From Gammaproteobacteria bacterium (lineage in GTDB: Bacteria; Pseudomonadota; Gammaproteobacteria; Granulosicoccales; Granulosicoccaceae), in NCBI GenBank assembly GCA_002746645.1, contig PDPU01000026.1:37542-101541 (forward strand): a stretch of 64,000 nt of DNA, given 5' to 3'. The notes under the pieces were generated by a model. That model was not told where the DNA came from and ran no database searches. It saw only the letters and a list, made by a program, of their open reading frames with translations. The position numbers and the translations under genes are program-made. Numbering within the stretch: the first letter of the stretch is position 1; each line of letters starts with the position of its first letter. Of the stretch, positions 9,675 through 19,828 are shown in pieces.

Positions 9675-12418
9675 CAGGAATTCGCTCCCGGGCGTTCGCC
9701 TGCGGACAGGCGCGCCGCATCGGGTGAAACGGTGTCATCGAGGGTGGTGGCAGTGTCATCCGGGCCGCCGGACCCGGAAGCCAGAGGTAGTTCCGGAGCG
9801 TCACTCCGGCGCCACAGCCGTGCGGCGTTCAGCACCACGAGCAGTGAACTCGAGGCCATGCCGATGGCGGCGGCCCAGGGCGGCACGTGACCGCTGGCTG
9901 CAAGCGGGATGGCAATGACGTTGTAGAGCGCTGCCCAGGCAAGGTTCTGGCGCACGATGGAAACCGTCTGACCTGCCGTCGTCAGCAGTGCATCGATGGC
10001 GCCAAGGCTGCGGCGCAGCGACAGCACGTCGGCGGCATTGCGCGAGAGATCGCTCGCGTCGGCGACAGCCAGCGACACATCGGCGAGTGCCAGTACCGGT
10101 GCGTCGTTGAGTCCGTCGCCGATCATGAGCACTTTCCTGTCCGCTTGCTGCAGGCGCTCGACATAAGCCTGCTTGTCATCGGGCAACGCTTCCGCGGTAG
10201 ATTCCTCGATACCGAGTTCTGCGGCCACGCGCTGGACTTCCGCACGGCGATCACCCGAGAGCAGGTGCAGCCGGAGCCCGCGTTCCCGGAGTGTTGCCAC
10301 CAGCGTCTCGGCATCGGTGCGAATCCTGTCGGAGAAGAGAAATCGTGCCTCGGTGCGGATGGTTCCGTCGGCATCCTCGTGTGTCAGCCAGACTTCGCTG
10401 CCGGCAGTGTCGATTCGTGCGTTATCGACGGTTATTCGGTCGTTATGCGCACGATTCCGAATATCGGTATCGGTATCGGTATCGGTATCGGTATCGGTAT
10501 TGGCGTTGGCGTTGGCGTTGGCGTTGGCGTTGGCGTTGGCGTTGGCGTTGGCGTTGGCGTTGGCGTTGGCGTTGGCGTTGGCGTTGGCGCGGTTCGTATC
10601 TGCGCCAGTGAACGGGGCGGTGCCGAGCCGCCAGGTGCCGTCCCGTTCATCCGCCGCCATCACGCCTTTGCCGGGGGTTTGCCGGGGGTGGTCGAATGCG
10701 AGCCCCCCGGGCAGCGAACCGGTGTCGGCAGCGGCCTCGCAGAGCGCGGTGGCCAGAGGATGTGACGCATCACGATCGAGTTCGGCGGCGATGGCCAGCG
10801 CCGCGGTGCGATCGAGCGCGCCGTACAGCGTGACGTCATCGAGACGTGGTTTGCCTTCGGTGAGTGTGCCGGTCTTGTCGAAGACGACATCGGTGACTGC
10901 GGCCAGTGTTTCCAGCACGTGCCCGCGGGTGACGAGGATGCGCCGTCGCAGCAAGGATCCGCTGGCCGCGGCAATCGCGGCGGGTGTTGCCAGCGACAGT
11001 GCACAGGGGCAGGAAACCACCATGACCGTGATGGCGATTTCGAGCGCGCGTGCGGGGCCTTCCGGCCACCAGTAGATGGCAACGCCGATCGAGATCAGCA
11101 GTACCGTCGCCACGAATACGGATGCCACCCGATCGGCGAGGCGCGCGAGTGCGGGTTTCGCTTCGGCTCCGCGTGCGATCAGGCGGTCGATGACCGAGGC
11201 GGTGCTGTCGCTCTGCGAACGCAATACGGACAGCTCGAGCGCCGATTCGGCCAACAGCGCGCCACCCGGAATGTCGTCGCCGGGAGCCACTGGCAGCAGT
11301 CGGCTTTCGCCGCTGAGCAGGGAAAGATCCACCGCGCCCTCGCCACGCACGACACGCGCATCCACCGGTACGCGTGCACCTGCTTCCACGGCGATGCACT
11401 CGCCTTTCACGAGGCGTATGGCGGGTACCTGTTCACGTTCGCCGTCATCATGGATGCGCGTTGCGCTCTCGGGCACGGCGGTGGCAATGTCGTCGATGCT
11501 GCGCATGGCACGCCGGCGTATGCGCCACTCGATGTACCGTGCGCCGAGCAGCAGAAACACGAACATGGTGACCGAATCGAACCAGGTTTCACCCTGGCCC
11601 GTCACCGTGGCGACGACGCTGGCCGTGAAGGCAACCAGCAGCGCAATCGAGACGGGTACGTCCATGCCTGCGTGACCACGACGCAGGTCACGCCAGGCGC
11701 CGGCAAGGAAGGGTTGAGCGGCATACAGGACGACCGGTGTGGTCAGCACCAGACTCGCCCAGCGGAGCAGCCGGAGGAAGCCCTCGCCGATGTCGCCATC
11801 GCCGGCAATGTAGCCGGGCAGTGCGTACATCATCACCTGCATCATGCCGATGCCCGCCACGAACAAGCGGCGCAGGAACTGACGCGATTCGGCCTGTAAC
11901 TGAAGTTCGCGCGCCGCTGCATCGAAGGGCAGGGCCGAATAGCCGATGGTGGCGATGCGGCGGATGAGGTCGGATACGGCAAGGCGTTCGGGGTCGAAGC
12001 GCACCCGTCCACGCGAGGTGGCGTAGTTGATGTTGACTGCCTGTACCCCGTCGAGCTTGTCGATCGAGCGTTCGAGCAGCCACACACAGGCGCCGCAGCG
12101 CATGCCCTGAATGCCGAGGTCGATGTCGACGAGTTCGTCGGCGGGCTTGAGGTAGCGTTCGGCCACCAAGGGGTCGTCGTATACCGACAGGGCATCCAGC
12201 GCCGACGCGAGTTCCTCGGGCGGCGTGCCGAGCACGGCGAAATCGGTGCGAAAACGGTAGTAGTCGTCGAGACCCGCGTCGATGATCGCCGCCATGACCG
12301 CCTGGCAACCGATGCAGCAGAGCTCGCGCGACTCGCCTTCGAACAGGATGTCGAAACGGGTACCGGGCACCAGCGGCTCGCCGCAGTGGAAACACCGGCC
12401 TGTTGCGGGGGTCAGCAT
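9674..12418 (-). CDS. ccoI: Copper-exporting P1B-type ATPase CcoI (FixI), cbb3 oxidase copper supply
   Basis: The product is 914 aa from the ATG at 12416-12418 (MLTPATGRCFHCGEPL), chosen because FixI-type proteins start with this Cys-rich segment; the frame is open further upstream. Order of parts: N-terminal CFHC/CCIGC metal-binding region, an HMA domain with GMRCGACVWLLE, TM helices, the A-domain loop (LLSGES), the ion-binding SCPCALSLATP in a TM helix, phosphorylation loop DKTGTLTEGKP, and hinge GDGLNDAP. It moves Cu(I) outward to metallate CcoN. In the nucleotide-binding domain an Asn-Ala/Thr-Asp repeat of about 43 residues (DNA 10462-10590) makes it longer than typical members (about 800 aa). 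Confidence 0.95.
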   Translation of the reverse strand: MLTPATGRCFHCGEPLVPGTRFDILFEGESRELCCIGCQAVMAAIIDAGLDDYYRFRTDFAVLGTPPEELASALDALSVYDDPLVAERYLKPADELVDIDLGIQGMRCGACVWLLERSIDKLDGVQAVNINYATSRGRVRFDPERLAVSDLIRRIATIGYSALPFDAAARELQLQAESRQFLRRLFVAGIGMMQVMMYALPGYIAGDGDIGEGFLRLLRWASLVLTTPVVLYAAQPFLAGAWRDLRRGHAGMDVPVSIALLVAFTASVVATVTGQGETWFDSVTMFVFLLLGARYIEWRIRRRAMRSIDDIATAVPESATRIHDDGEREQVPAIRLVKGECIAVEAGARVPVDARVVRGEGAVDLSLLSGESRLLPVAPGDDIPGGALLAESALELSVLRSQSDSTASVIDRLIARGAEAKPALARLADRVASVFVATVLLISIGVAIYWWPEGPARALEIAITVMVVSCPCALSLATPAAIAAASGSLLRRRILVTRGHVLETLAAVTDVVFDKTGTLTEGKPRLDDVTLYGALDRTAALAIAAELDRDASHPLATALCEAAADTGSLPGGLAFDHPRQTPGKGVMAADERDGTWRLGTAPFTGADTNRANANANANANANANANANANANANANANANTDTDTDTDTDTDIRNRAHNDRITVDNARIDTAGSEVWLTHEDADGTIRTEARFLFSDRIRTDAETLVATLRERGLRLHLLSGDRRAEVQRVAAELGIEESTAEALPDDKQAYVERLQQADRKVLMIGDGLNDAPVLALADVSLAVADASDLSRNAADVLSLRRSLGAIDALLTTAGQTVSIVRQNLAWAALYNVIAIPLAASGHVPPWAAAIGMASSSLLVVLNAARLWRRSDAPELPLASGSGGPDDTATTLDDTVSPDAARLSAGERPGANS
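10462..10590. repeat. Hexanucleotide tandem repeat tract within ccoI
   Basis: On the plus strand there are six perfect TATCGG units (10462-10497), a TAT bridge, fourteen perfect TGGCGT units (10501-10584) and a last variant unit TGGCGC. Read on the coding strand this is about 15 Asn-Ala followed by 6 Thr-Asp dipeptides. Because the unit is two codons, gain or loss of units keeps the reading frame and changes only linker length. Confidence 0.97.
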
Positions 12419-12443
12419 GTCGGCAGGCCCTGGTGAGCGGTGA

Positions 12444-13340
12444 TCAAGGCAGGTGGGAACAGAGTTCGCCGAGTATCGGAATCGACAGCGCCGTTTCGCT
12501 GCGCAGGAAACCGAGGATACCGAAGGCGGCGACCACGAAGCCGGCCGCAAGACGCACGCCCGGGCGCCTGAGCCAGCTTGCGAGCGAGCTGGCGGCGAGA
12601 CTCATGGCGAGGAGATTCGGCAGGGTGCCGAGTCCGAAGGTCAGCATCAGCAGTGCGCCGTTGCCGGCACTGCCACTGCCAAGGGCGGCAACCAGTACAC
12701 CGTAGACGAGACCACAGGGCACGAGACCCCAGAGCGCGCCGGTGGCCACGCTGGCCAGCAGGCCGGGGCGCTGCAGCCAGCGGGTAGCCGCAGGTGCGAT
12801 GGGTTGCCAGAATGCCTGCCCGAGGCGCTCGATCCAGAGGCCGAGTCGTCGCCAGCCGGCGAGGTAGAGCCCCATCAGAACCAGCAGGAGATTGGTGAAG
12901 GTGAAGGCTGCCTGTTGCACGGGCAGCGTGGAATCGATCAGGAAGGGCAGGCTGCCCACCGAGCCGACGGCTGCGCCGAGTGCGGTATAGGTGGACAGGC
13001 GACCGAGGTTGTAGCCGAGCGCCGTACCCACCTGCCGCCAGGCGAGCGCCGGGAGTGCCTGTTGCGGCAATGACAGGGCAACGTTGCCGGTGGGTCCGGT
13101 TGTTGCTGTACTGACTGGTGTTGCGCTAGCGTGGCTGACGAGGGCGTTGCCATGTGGTTTGCCCGTGATGCGAGACGTTGCTGCCGCAGTACGCAGGTCG
13201 CCAAGTGCCACCTGTTGTTCCGTGGCAGGGCGGCGATTCATCAGGCCGAGCGCGGCCACGATGCCGCCACACATGCCCACGCAGTGTACGCCACCGAACA
13301 GACCGACCAGGAACACGCCCAGCAGGGTGGTTTCAATCAA
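12444..13340 (-). CDS. Sulfite exporter TauE/SafE-family (UreH/DsbD_2-like) membrane protein
   Basis: This 298-aa polytopic protein begins with LLGVFLVGLFGGVHCVGMCG, the His/Cys-Met signature of the COG2836 family that neighbours ccoI/ccoS and fnr/anr in many proteobacteria. It continues with WGLVPCGLVYGVLVAALGSG and TFGLGTLPNLLAMSLAA, giving about six TM helices. A hydrophilic loop after the first helix is unusually long. The family is thought to act in metal or thiol transport linked to oxidase biogenesis, but the substrate is not established. The start appears to be TTG at 13338-13340 with AAGG upstream, as no in-frame ATG precedes the conserved N-terminus. It ends 25 bp before ccoI. Confidence 0.85.
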   Translation of the reverse strand: MIETTLLGVFLVGLFGGVHCVGMCGGIVAALGLMNRRPATEQQVALGDLRTAAATSRITGKPHGNALVSHASATPVSTATTGPTGNVALSLPQQALPALAWRQVGTALGYNLGRLSTYTALGAAVGSVGSLPFLIDSTLPVQQAAFTFTNLLLVLMGLYLAGWRRLGLWIERLGQAFWQPIAPAATRWLQRPGLLASVATGALWGLVPCGLVYGVLVAALGSGSAGNGALLMLTFGLGTLPNLLAMSLAASSLASWLRRPGVRLAAGFVVAAFGILGFLRSETALSIPILGELCSHLP

Positions 13341-13475
13341 TTGATTTACCTTGAGTTTTTTCTATTCTCTGGCGGGTTTTCAGTGTCTGGGTCCGATATC
13401 GTCGATCCCGTGGGCGAAAACACGACAGATTTCCATACCTGACTCCCCACTATCGGCTATTCTGAGCACTTTGCC

Positions 13476-13489
13476 TTGATTTGTATCAA
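13476..13489 (+). promoter_or_regulatory. Perfect FNR/ANR box at the fnr start region
   Basis: The sequence TTGATTTGTATCAA is an exact TTGAT-N4-ATCAA match whose last base is 18 bp upstream of the proposed GTG start of fnr. A weak -10 (TATTCT, 13458-13463) lies just upstream, so the box would sit at or downstream of the transcription start, a position typical of negative autoregulation. The box also rules out the earlier TTG at 13481 as a likely start codon. Confidence 0.85.
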
Positions 13490-13507
13490 GAACATCGTCG
13501 ACAGCTT

Positions 13508-14368
13508 GTGAACGTGCCCGTCAACAAACGCGACCCGGACAACAACAAACGCGACCCGAACAAGGGTATCGTGCCCGAGTTCCTGTCCCATGCGGCGCAG
13601 CACTGTGCGAGCTGCGGCCTTCGGGAAATCTGTCTGCCATCGGGTCTGATGCCGGATGAACAGGAGGTGCTGGCCACCCTGGTCGACAAGCGCCGACGGG
13701 TCGCTCGGGGCGATGTCCTGTTTCACCTCGGTGACGAATTCAGATCGCTGTACGCGGTGCGCACCGGCTTCTTCAAGAGCATTGTCGTCGGCGGCGATGA
13801 GCAGTCACAGATCGGCGGCTTTCATCTTTCCGGTGACATTCTCGGTTTCGACGGCATGGCGGAAGGCCGCTACGAGAGCGAAGTGCGCGCCATGGAGGAC
13901 AGTGAGGTCTGCGTGATTCCCTATGACGGTCTCAGCGATCTTGCCATCCGGTTTCCACCACTGCAGCGCCAGTTGCACCGCCTCATGAGCCGCGAAATCG
14001 TGCGTGAGCGAAGCGTGATGCTGCTCCTTGGCAGCATGCAGGCGGATCAGAAGGTGGCAGTGTTTCTGCTCGGCGTCGCCGAGCGCTATCGTCGTCTCGG
14101 CTATTCGGGCACCAGTTTCATTCTGCGCATGACGCGAGAGGAAATCGGCAGCTATCTCGGACTCAAGCTGGAAACCGTCTCGCGCCACCTTTCCGCCTTC
14201 GATCAGCAGGGACTCATCAGCATCGACAAGCGCGAGGTGATCCTGAAGGACCTCAACGCGTTGCAGCGTGTGGCGGGTTCGGCGATCGGTGCGGGCAGCG
14301 ACGCGCCGGCGAACCGTACGGAATGGCTCGAATTCGTGAAGTGCAGTGATCATCCCGAGCTCAACTGA
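13508..14368 (+). CDS. fnr: FNR/ANR-type oxygen-sensing transcriptional regulator
   Basis: A Crp/Fnr-family regulator of 286 aa from GTG 13508. The N-terminus carries HCASCGLREIC, i.e. C33-x2-C36-x5-C42, and a fourth cysteine C135 in SEVCVIP. The 93-residue distance from C42 to C135 is the same as in E. coli FNR (C29-C122), so an O2-labile [4Fe-4S] cluster is expected. A cyclic-nucleotide-type beta roll (FHLSGDILGFDG) and dimer helix follow. The HTH TREEIGSYLGLKLETVSRHL retains E222, S225 and R226, the residues that read TTGAT half-sites. The first 25 residues carry a KRDP/NNKRDP repeat and no strong Shine-Dalgarno is seen, so the exact start is uncertain. Confidence 0.93.
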   Translation: MNVPVNKRDPDNNKRDPNKGIVPEFLSHAAQHCASCGLREICLPSGLMPDEQEVLATLVDKRRRVARGDVLFHLGDEFRSLYAVRTGFFKSIVVGGDEQSQIGGFHLSGDILGFDGMAEGRYESEVRAMEDSEVCVIPYDGLSDLAIRFPPLQRQLHRLMSREIVRERSVMLLLGSMQADQKVAVFLLGVAERYRRLGYSGTSFILRMTREEIGSYLGLKLETVSRHLSAFDQQGLISIDKREVILKDLNALQRVAGSAIGAGSDAPANRTEWLEFVKCSDHPELN

Positions 14369-14444
14369 GCAGAACCGGAGCCAGGCAGTGTCCGCATGGT
14401 GGCCAACCGAGCAGAACCGGATCCGGGTGGTATCCGCATGGCGG
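14367..14444 (+). repeat. Two imperfect 36-bp direct repeats, 42-bp period
   Basis: Copies at 14367-14402 and 14409-14444 both start GAGCAGAACCGGA and end TCCGCATGGYGG, with a handful of mismatches between. They begin at the fnr stop codon. No gene or terminator is evident in them. Confidence 0.8.
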
Positions 14445-14763
14445 CTTCGCTGGTGATTCCGGTTGAAAACAGCCGTCGGTTGCGGTTCATGGTTCGATTG
14501 CGGCGTATGATCGGGGCGGTTACGGCGTATACTTCGCATTGATAGTCGTGCAGCAACACCGCCTGGCGCCGCAGTGCCTGAGTGGTTTTCTGCGTTCCCG
14601 GTAGTTTCTTTCCATTGCGCCCGAACCGACGCCGGTCGATCATGAGCCCGACAGGGCTACAGTCATTCGCGGCAGGCGCGACCCCGGATTTCCTGCGATC
14701 AACGCCATGGCCCTGCTCCGGCAGCGCGGCCATTCCGCGATGCGCCAATCATACGGACTCAAC
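14369..14763. other. fnr-rhlE intergenic region
   Basis: This 395-bp gap holds the direct repeats above, then a possible -10 (TATACT, 14528-14533) without a convincing -35, giving a long leader of about 230 nt before rhlE. An open frame extends upstream of the rhlE ATG (from 14707) but the family N-terminus starts at 14764. I see no other gene. Confidence 0.5.
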
Positions 14764-16200
14764 ATGTCATTCGATTCACTCGGGCTGCGCCCCGAGATTC
14801 TCGCCGCCATCACCGACGAAGGTTACGACACACCAACCCCCATACAGCTGAAGGCCATCCCGCTCATTCTCGGCGGCTCCGATCTCATGGCCAGTGCCCA
14901 GACCGGCACTGGCAAGACGGCGGCCTTCACCTTGCCGATGCTACATCGACTGAGCCAGGGAGAAACTCCTGAGTCGGCCGGTCGTGACCAGGAAGGCGGG
15001 CAAGGCCGGCACACTGCGCAACGCCACAAGGGGCGTCGGCCCATCCGTGCCCTCGTGCTCACGCCCACGCGCGAGCTTGCCGCTCAGGTCGGCGAGAACG
15101 TCGCGGCCTATGGTCGTTATCTGCAACTCCGGAGCACCATCGTTTTCGGTGGCGTCAACATCAATCCGCAGATCCAGGAACTGAAACGCGGTGTCGATAT
15201 TCTCGTGGCCACGCCGGGCCGGCTCCTCGATCATGCCTCTCAGGGCAATCTCGACCTCTCGACCGTCGAATACCTGGTGTTCGACGAGGCCGATCGCATG
15301 CTCGACATGGGTTTCATACACGACATCAAGCGAGTGCTGAAGCTACTGCCCGACAATGCCGATCGTCAGAATCTTCTGTTTTCGGCCACCTTTTCGAAAG
15401 AGATTCGTGCGCTGGCCGATCGTCTGCTCGACTCGCCCGAGCGTGTCGAAGTGTCTCCGAGCAACCGTGCGGCCGAGCGTGTCACTCAGGCGGTGTACCG
15501 GGTGGAAAAGAGTCGCAAGCGTGCCCTTCTCAGTACGCTCATTCGTGAAGACCAGTGGTCGCAGGTGCTCGTCTTCATGCGTACCAAGCATGGCGCCAAC
15601 CGTCTGGCACAGCAGCTCGAACGCGACGGCATCACTGCCATGGCCATTCATGGCAACAAGAGCCAGTCGGCGCGTACGCGCGCGCTTGCCGCCTTCAAGG
15701 CCGGAGAGTTGACCGCGCTCGTTGCTACCGACATCGCTGCACGCGGGCTCGACATCGATCAGCTGCCGCATGTCGTCAACTACGAGTTGCCCAATGTGCC
15801 GGCCGACTACGTGCATCGCATCGGTCGTACCGCACGGGCCGGGCGCGAAGGTGAAGCGGTATCGCTGGTCAGCGGCGATGAATCCGGATTGCTGCGTGAC
15901 ATCGAACGGTTGCTGGGTAACAAGGTGCCGGTGCGTGAGCGTGACGGCTTCGAACCCGGCGACGCAGCAGCGGCTGCCGCAGGCGACAAGGCACCTTGCA
16001 ACAAGTCGCGTGGCGACAAAGCGCGCGGCGACAAGGCGCGTGGCGACAAGGCGCGTGGCGACAAGGCGCGTGGCGACAAGGCGCGTGGCGACAAAGCGCG
16101 TGGCAATACTTCCGGCAAGGCTGACACCGGGGGCAGGAGCAACTCGCGGTCACGTCGGCGACGTCGCAACGCGGCGGGATCGGCGGCACAGGGCGCGTGA
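14764..16200 (+). CDS. rhlE: DEAD-box ATP-dependent RNA helicase RhlE
   Basis: The product is 478 aa from the ATG at 14764 ([20 protein letters not shown]), which matches the RhlE Q-motif region. Helicase motifs in order: Q ([11 protein letters not shown]), I (AQTGTGKT), Ia (PTRELAAQV), GG, Ib (TPGRLLD), II (DEAD), III (SAT), IV (VLVFMRTK), V ([12 protein letters not shown]) and VI ([10 protein letters not shown]). It unwinds short RNA duplexes in ribosome assembly and RNA decay. Between motifs I and Ia there is a charged insertion of about 25 residues. The C-terminal tail carries six RGDKA repeats and a basic SRSRRRRR end, likely RNA-binding and disordered. Confidence 0.94.
   Translation: MSFDSLGLRPEILAAITDEGYDTPTPIQLKAIPLILGGSDLMASAQTGTGKTAAFTLPMLHRLSQGETPESAGRDQEGGQGRHTAQRHKGRRPIRALVLTPTRELAAQVGENVAAYGRYLQLRSTIVFGGVNINPQIQELKRGVDILVATPGRLLDHASQGNLDLSTVEYLVFDEADRMLDMGFIHDIKRVLKLLPDNADRQNLLFSATFSKEIRALADRLLDSPERVEVSPSNRAAERVTQAVYRVEKSRKRALLSTLIREDQWSQVLVFMRTKHGANRLAQQLERDGITAMAIHGNKSQSARTRALAAFKAGELTALVATDIAARGLDIDQLPHVVNYELPNVPADYVHRIGRTARAGREGEAVSLVSGDESGLLRDIERLLGNKVPVRERDGFEPGDAAAAAAGDKAPCNKSRGDKARGDKARGDKARGDKARGDKARGDKARGNTSGKADTGGRSNSRSRRRRRNAAGSAAQGA
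16006..16095 (+). repeat. 15-bp tandem repeat encoding the RGDKA tail of RhlE
   Basis: Six units of (G/T)CGCGYGGCGACAAR run head to tail with only third-position changes, encoding (A/S)RGDK. The unit is a multiple of three, so copy-number change keeps the frame. Confidence 0.95.
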
Positions 16201-16256
16201 CCCCGACCGGCGTGTGAACTGCTGTTGGCGGCGCCGGCGCGCGTTCGGCGTGAAGC

Positions 16257-17315
16257 CTAGCGTGCGCTGAGTTCCCGCACCGCTTTCACCATCATTCCGA
16301 GATGCTCCGGATTCACGTGCTGGTGAATGCCGTGTCCGAGGTTGAATACGTGCCCGGGACCGTCTCCGTAGCTTTCGAGCACGCGCTGCACGTGTGTACG
16401 AATGGTGGTTTCGTCGCCATAGAGCACCGAGGGGTCGAGGTTGCCCTGCAGGGCCACGCGATCGCGCGTGAGCCTTCGCGCATCGGCAAGGTCGGTGGTC
16501 CAGTCGACGCCAAGTCCGTCGCAGCCGGTGTCGGCCATGATGTCGAGCCACTGGCCGCCGTTTCGGGTAAACAGCACCACGGGCACCTTGCGGCCCTCGT
16601 TCTCGCGGGTGAGGCCGTCGACGATGCGCTGCATATAGGCCAGCGAAAACTCGCGGTAGTCGTCGGGTGAGAGCGCGCCGCCCCAGGTGTCGAAAACCAT
16701 TGCGGCCTGAGCGCCCGCAGCGATCTGAGCGTTGAGGTAGTCGGTCACCGCCGTGGCGAGTCTGGCGAGCAGCGCGTGCATGCTGTCGGGGTCGGAAAAG
16801 CGGAGGCCCTTGATCCGGTGGAAGTCCTTGCTGCCACCGCCTTCGACCATGTAGGTGGCGACGGTCCAGGGACTGCCGGAAAACCCGATCAGTGGCACCG
16901 AGCCATCGAGTTCACGGCGAATCAGCGCAACGGCATCCATGACGTAGCGAAGATCGTCGTTCGCATCGATGGCGGGCAGGGCGTCGATATCGGCACGGTT
17001 CCGCAGCGGACGTTCGAACTTCGGTCCTTCGCCGGCGACGAAGTGCAGCCCGAGGCCCATGGCGTCGGGAATGGTGAGGATGTCGGAAAACAGGATTGCG
17101 GCATCGAGGCCGAAGCGACGGATCGGCTGCAGGGTAACCTCGCAGGCGAGTTCGGGCGTGCTGCAGAGGGTCATGAAGTCGCCGGCCTGCTGGCGTACGT
17201 CGAGGTACTCGGGCAGGTATCGTCCTGCCTGGCGCATGACCCATACCGGCGTGCGTTCCACCGGCTGGCGTGCGAGGGCTCTGAGGTACAGGTCGTTCTT
17301 CAGTTCGGCGGGCAT
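16257..17315 (-). CDS. hemE: Uroporphyrinogen decarboxylase
   Basis: The product is 352 aa and full length. It decarboxylates the four acetate side chains of uroporphyrinogen III to give coproporphyrinogen III in haem synthesis. Signatures are [15 protein letters not shown] (PROSITE signature 1 region), the catalytic Asp in [14 protein letters not shown], and [17 protein letters not shown] (signature 2). It lies 116 bp downstream of gltD on the same strand; gltBD-hemE linkage is common in gammaproteobacteria. It faces rhlE convergently. Confidence 0.97.
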   Translation of the reverse strand: MPAELKNDLYLRALARQPVERTPVWVMRQAGRYLPEYLDVRQQAGDFMTLCSTPELACEVTLQPIRRFGLDAAILFSDILTIPDAMGLGLHFVAGEGPKFERPLRNRADIDALPAIDANDDLRYVMDAVALIRRELDGSVPLIGFSGSPWTVATYMVEGGGSKDFHRIKGLRFSDPDSMHALLARLATAVTDYLNAQIAAGAQAAMVFDTWGGALSPDDYREFSLAYMQRIVDGLTRENEGRKVPVVLFTRNGGQWLDIMADTGCDGLGVDWTTDLADARRLTRDRVALQGNLDPSVLYGDETTIRTHVQRVLESYGDGPGHVFNLGHGIHQHVNPEHLGMMVKAVRELSAR

Positions 17316-17431
17316 CGGCGGTGTTTCGGTTCCGGTACTGTTGGTGTGAGATCGGTCTGGCGGATGCCGGCAAGCAGGGGCGGGTGGTCAGTTTTCGGGG
17401 GCGTCCCTGCTGTTCGTTGACGACTCCGCTC

Positions 17432-18949
<1,518 letters not shown>

Positions 18950-18964
18950 TCACACGCCGCGGAC

Positions 18965-19414
18965 TCAGGCCCCCAGCCTGGATTTGATCATGGCGCTGAT
19001 CGCGCCCATGTCGGCACGGCCCTGGACGGCAGGTTTGACCTTGCCCATGACCTTGCCCATGTCCTTGATCGAGGTGGCTCCCGTGTCGGCGATTGCCGCT
19101 GCGACGATGGTGTCGATTTCCTCGTCCGAGAGGGCTTCGGGCAGATACTCCTGGATGATGGCAGCCTCGGCTTCCTCGGTGGCGAGGAGGTCGTCGCGGC
19201 CCGCATCGCGGTACTGGGCGATGGATTCGCGCCGTTGCTTCATCATCCTGTCGAGCACTTCCATGACCTGCTGCTCGTCGAGTTCCACCCGCTCGTCGAC
19301 CTCGCGGCGCTTGATGTCGGCCGATATCAGGCGCAGCGCAGCGAGGCGCGGCTTGTCGCCCGCCTTCATGGCCGACTTGATGTCGTCCATCAGTTTCTGG
19401 CGTGTGTCGCTCAT
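18965..19414 (-). CDS. yqeY: GatB/YqeY domain-containing protein
   Basis: A 149-aa all-helical protein beginning MSDTRQKLMDDIKSAMKAGD and containing the family stretches LAALRLISADIKRREVDER and ATSIKDMGKVMGKVKPAVQG. It resembles the tRNA-binding C-terminal domain of amidotransferase GatB, but the stand-alone function is unknown. It follows rpsU, as in many gammaproteobacteria, and is 87 bp upstream of gltD. Confidence 0.92.
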   Translation of the reverse strand: MSDTRQKLMDDIKSAMKAGDKPRLAALRLISADIKRREVDERVELDEQQVMEVLDRMMKQRRESIAQYRDAGRDDLLATEEAEAAIIQEYLPEALSDEEIDTIVAAAIADTGATSIKDMGKVMGKVKPAVQGRADMGAISAMIKSRLGA

Positions 19415-19507
19415 GGTTGCACGGGGTCCGGTGCAGAACTCGGTTCCGCCGGGGCACTGACGGCCTTGCGGCAGGGTCGTTTCGGCAGGTTCGACAAGGA
19501 CGAGAGG

Positions 19508-19723
19508 TCAGTACAGGCGTATGCGTCGTGAGGTTTCCTTCGACACCTTCTTCTGGTGACGCTTGACCGCGGCTGCTGCCTTGCGCTTGCGCTCGGTGGT
19601 GGGCTTTTCGTAGAACTCGCGGCGGCGGGTTTCGGTCAGCACGCCGGCCTTCTCGCAGGAGCGCTTGAAGCGGCGCAGGGCCATTTCGAAGGGTTCGTTC
19701 TCTTTGACACGTACGGAGGGCAT
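19508..19723 (-). CDS. rpsU: 30S ribosomal protein S21
   Basis: A 71-aa basic protein [20 protein letters not shown] with [20 protein letters not shown], full length for S21. S21 sits near the mRNA exit/anti-Shine-Dalgarno region of the 30S subunit and helps initiation. Strong Shine-Dalgarno GAGGAG. First gene of the minus-strand run rpsU-yqeY-gltD-hemE. Confidence 0.97.
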   Translation of the reverse strand: MPSVRVKENEPFEMALRRFKRSCEKAGVLTETRRREFYEKPTTERKRKAAAAVKRHQKKVSKETSRRIRLY

Positions 19724-19761
19724 TCGATCTCCTCAAGGTTGAAATTTCGGGACAGCCAATC

Positions 19762-19791
19762 ATTATAGCGAGAAACACACCTGCCGTTCAA
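19762..19791 (-). promoter_or_regulatory. Sigma-70 promoter for rpsU
   Basis: On the minus strand there is a -35 TTGAAC (19791-19786), an 18-bp spacer, and a perfect -10 TATAAT (19767-19762). The start would be near 19755, giving a leader of about 30 nt ahead of the GAGGAG ribosome binding site. Confidence 0.75.
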
Positions 19792-19828
19792 GCGCAAGCA
19801 GGCGAAGAAAAGCAGTAGCATTGGTCAG

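Noticed and set aside
10462..10590. CRISPR-like array or frameshifting phase-variation tract
   Set aside because: There are no spacers, and the 6-bp unit cannot change the reading frame.
13335..13346. Palindrome AATCAATTGATT near the TTG start of the TauE/SafE-like gene, resembling FNR half-sites
   Set aside because: The ATCAA and TTGAT parts are in the wrong order and have no 4-bp spacer, so it is not an FNR box.
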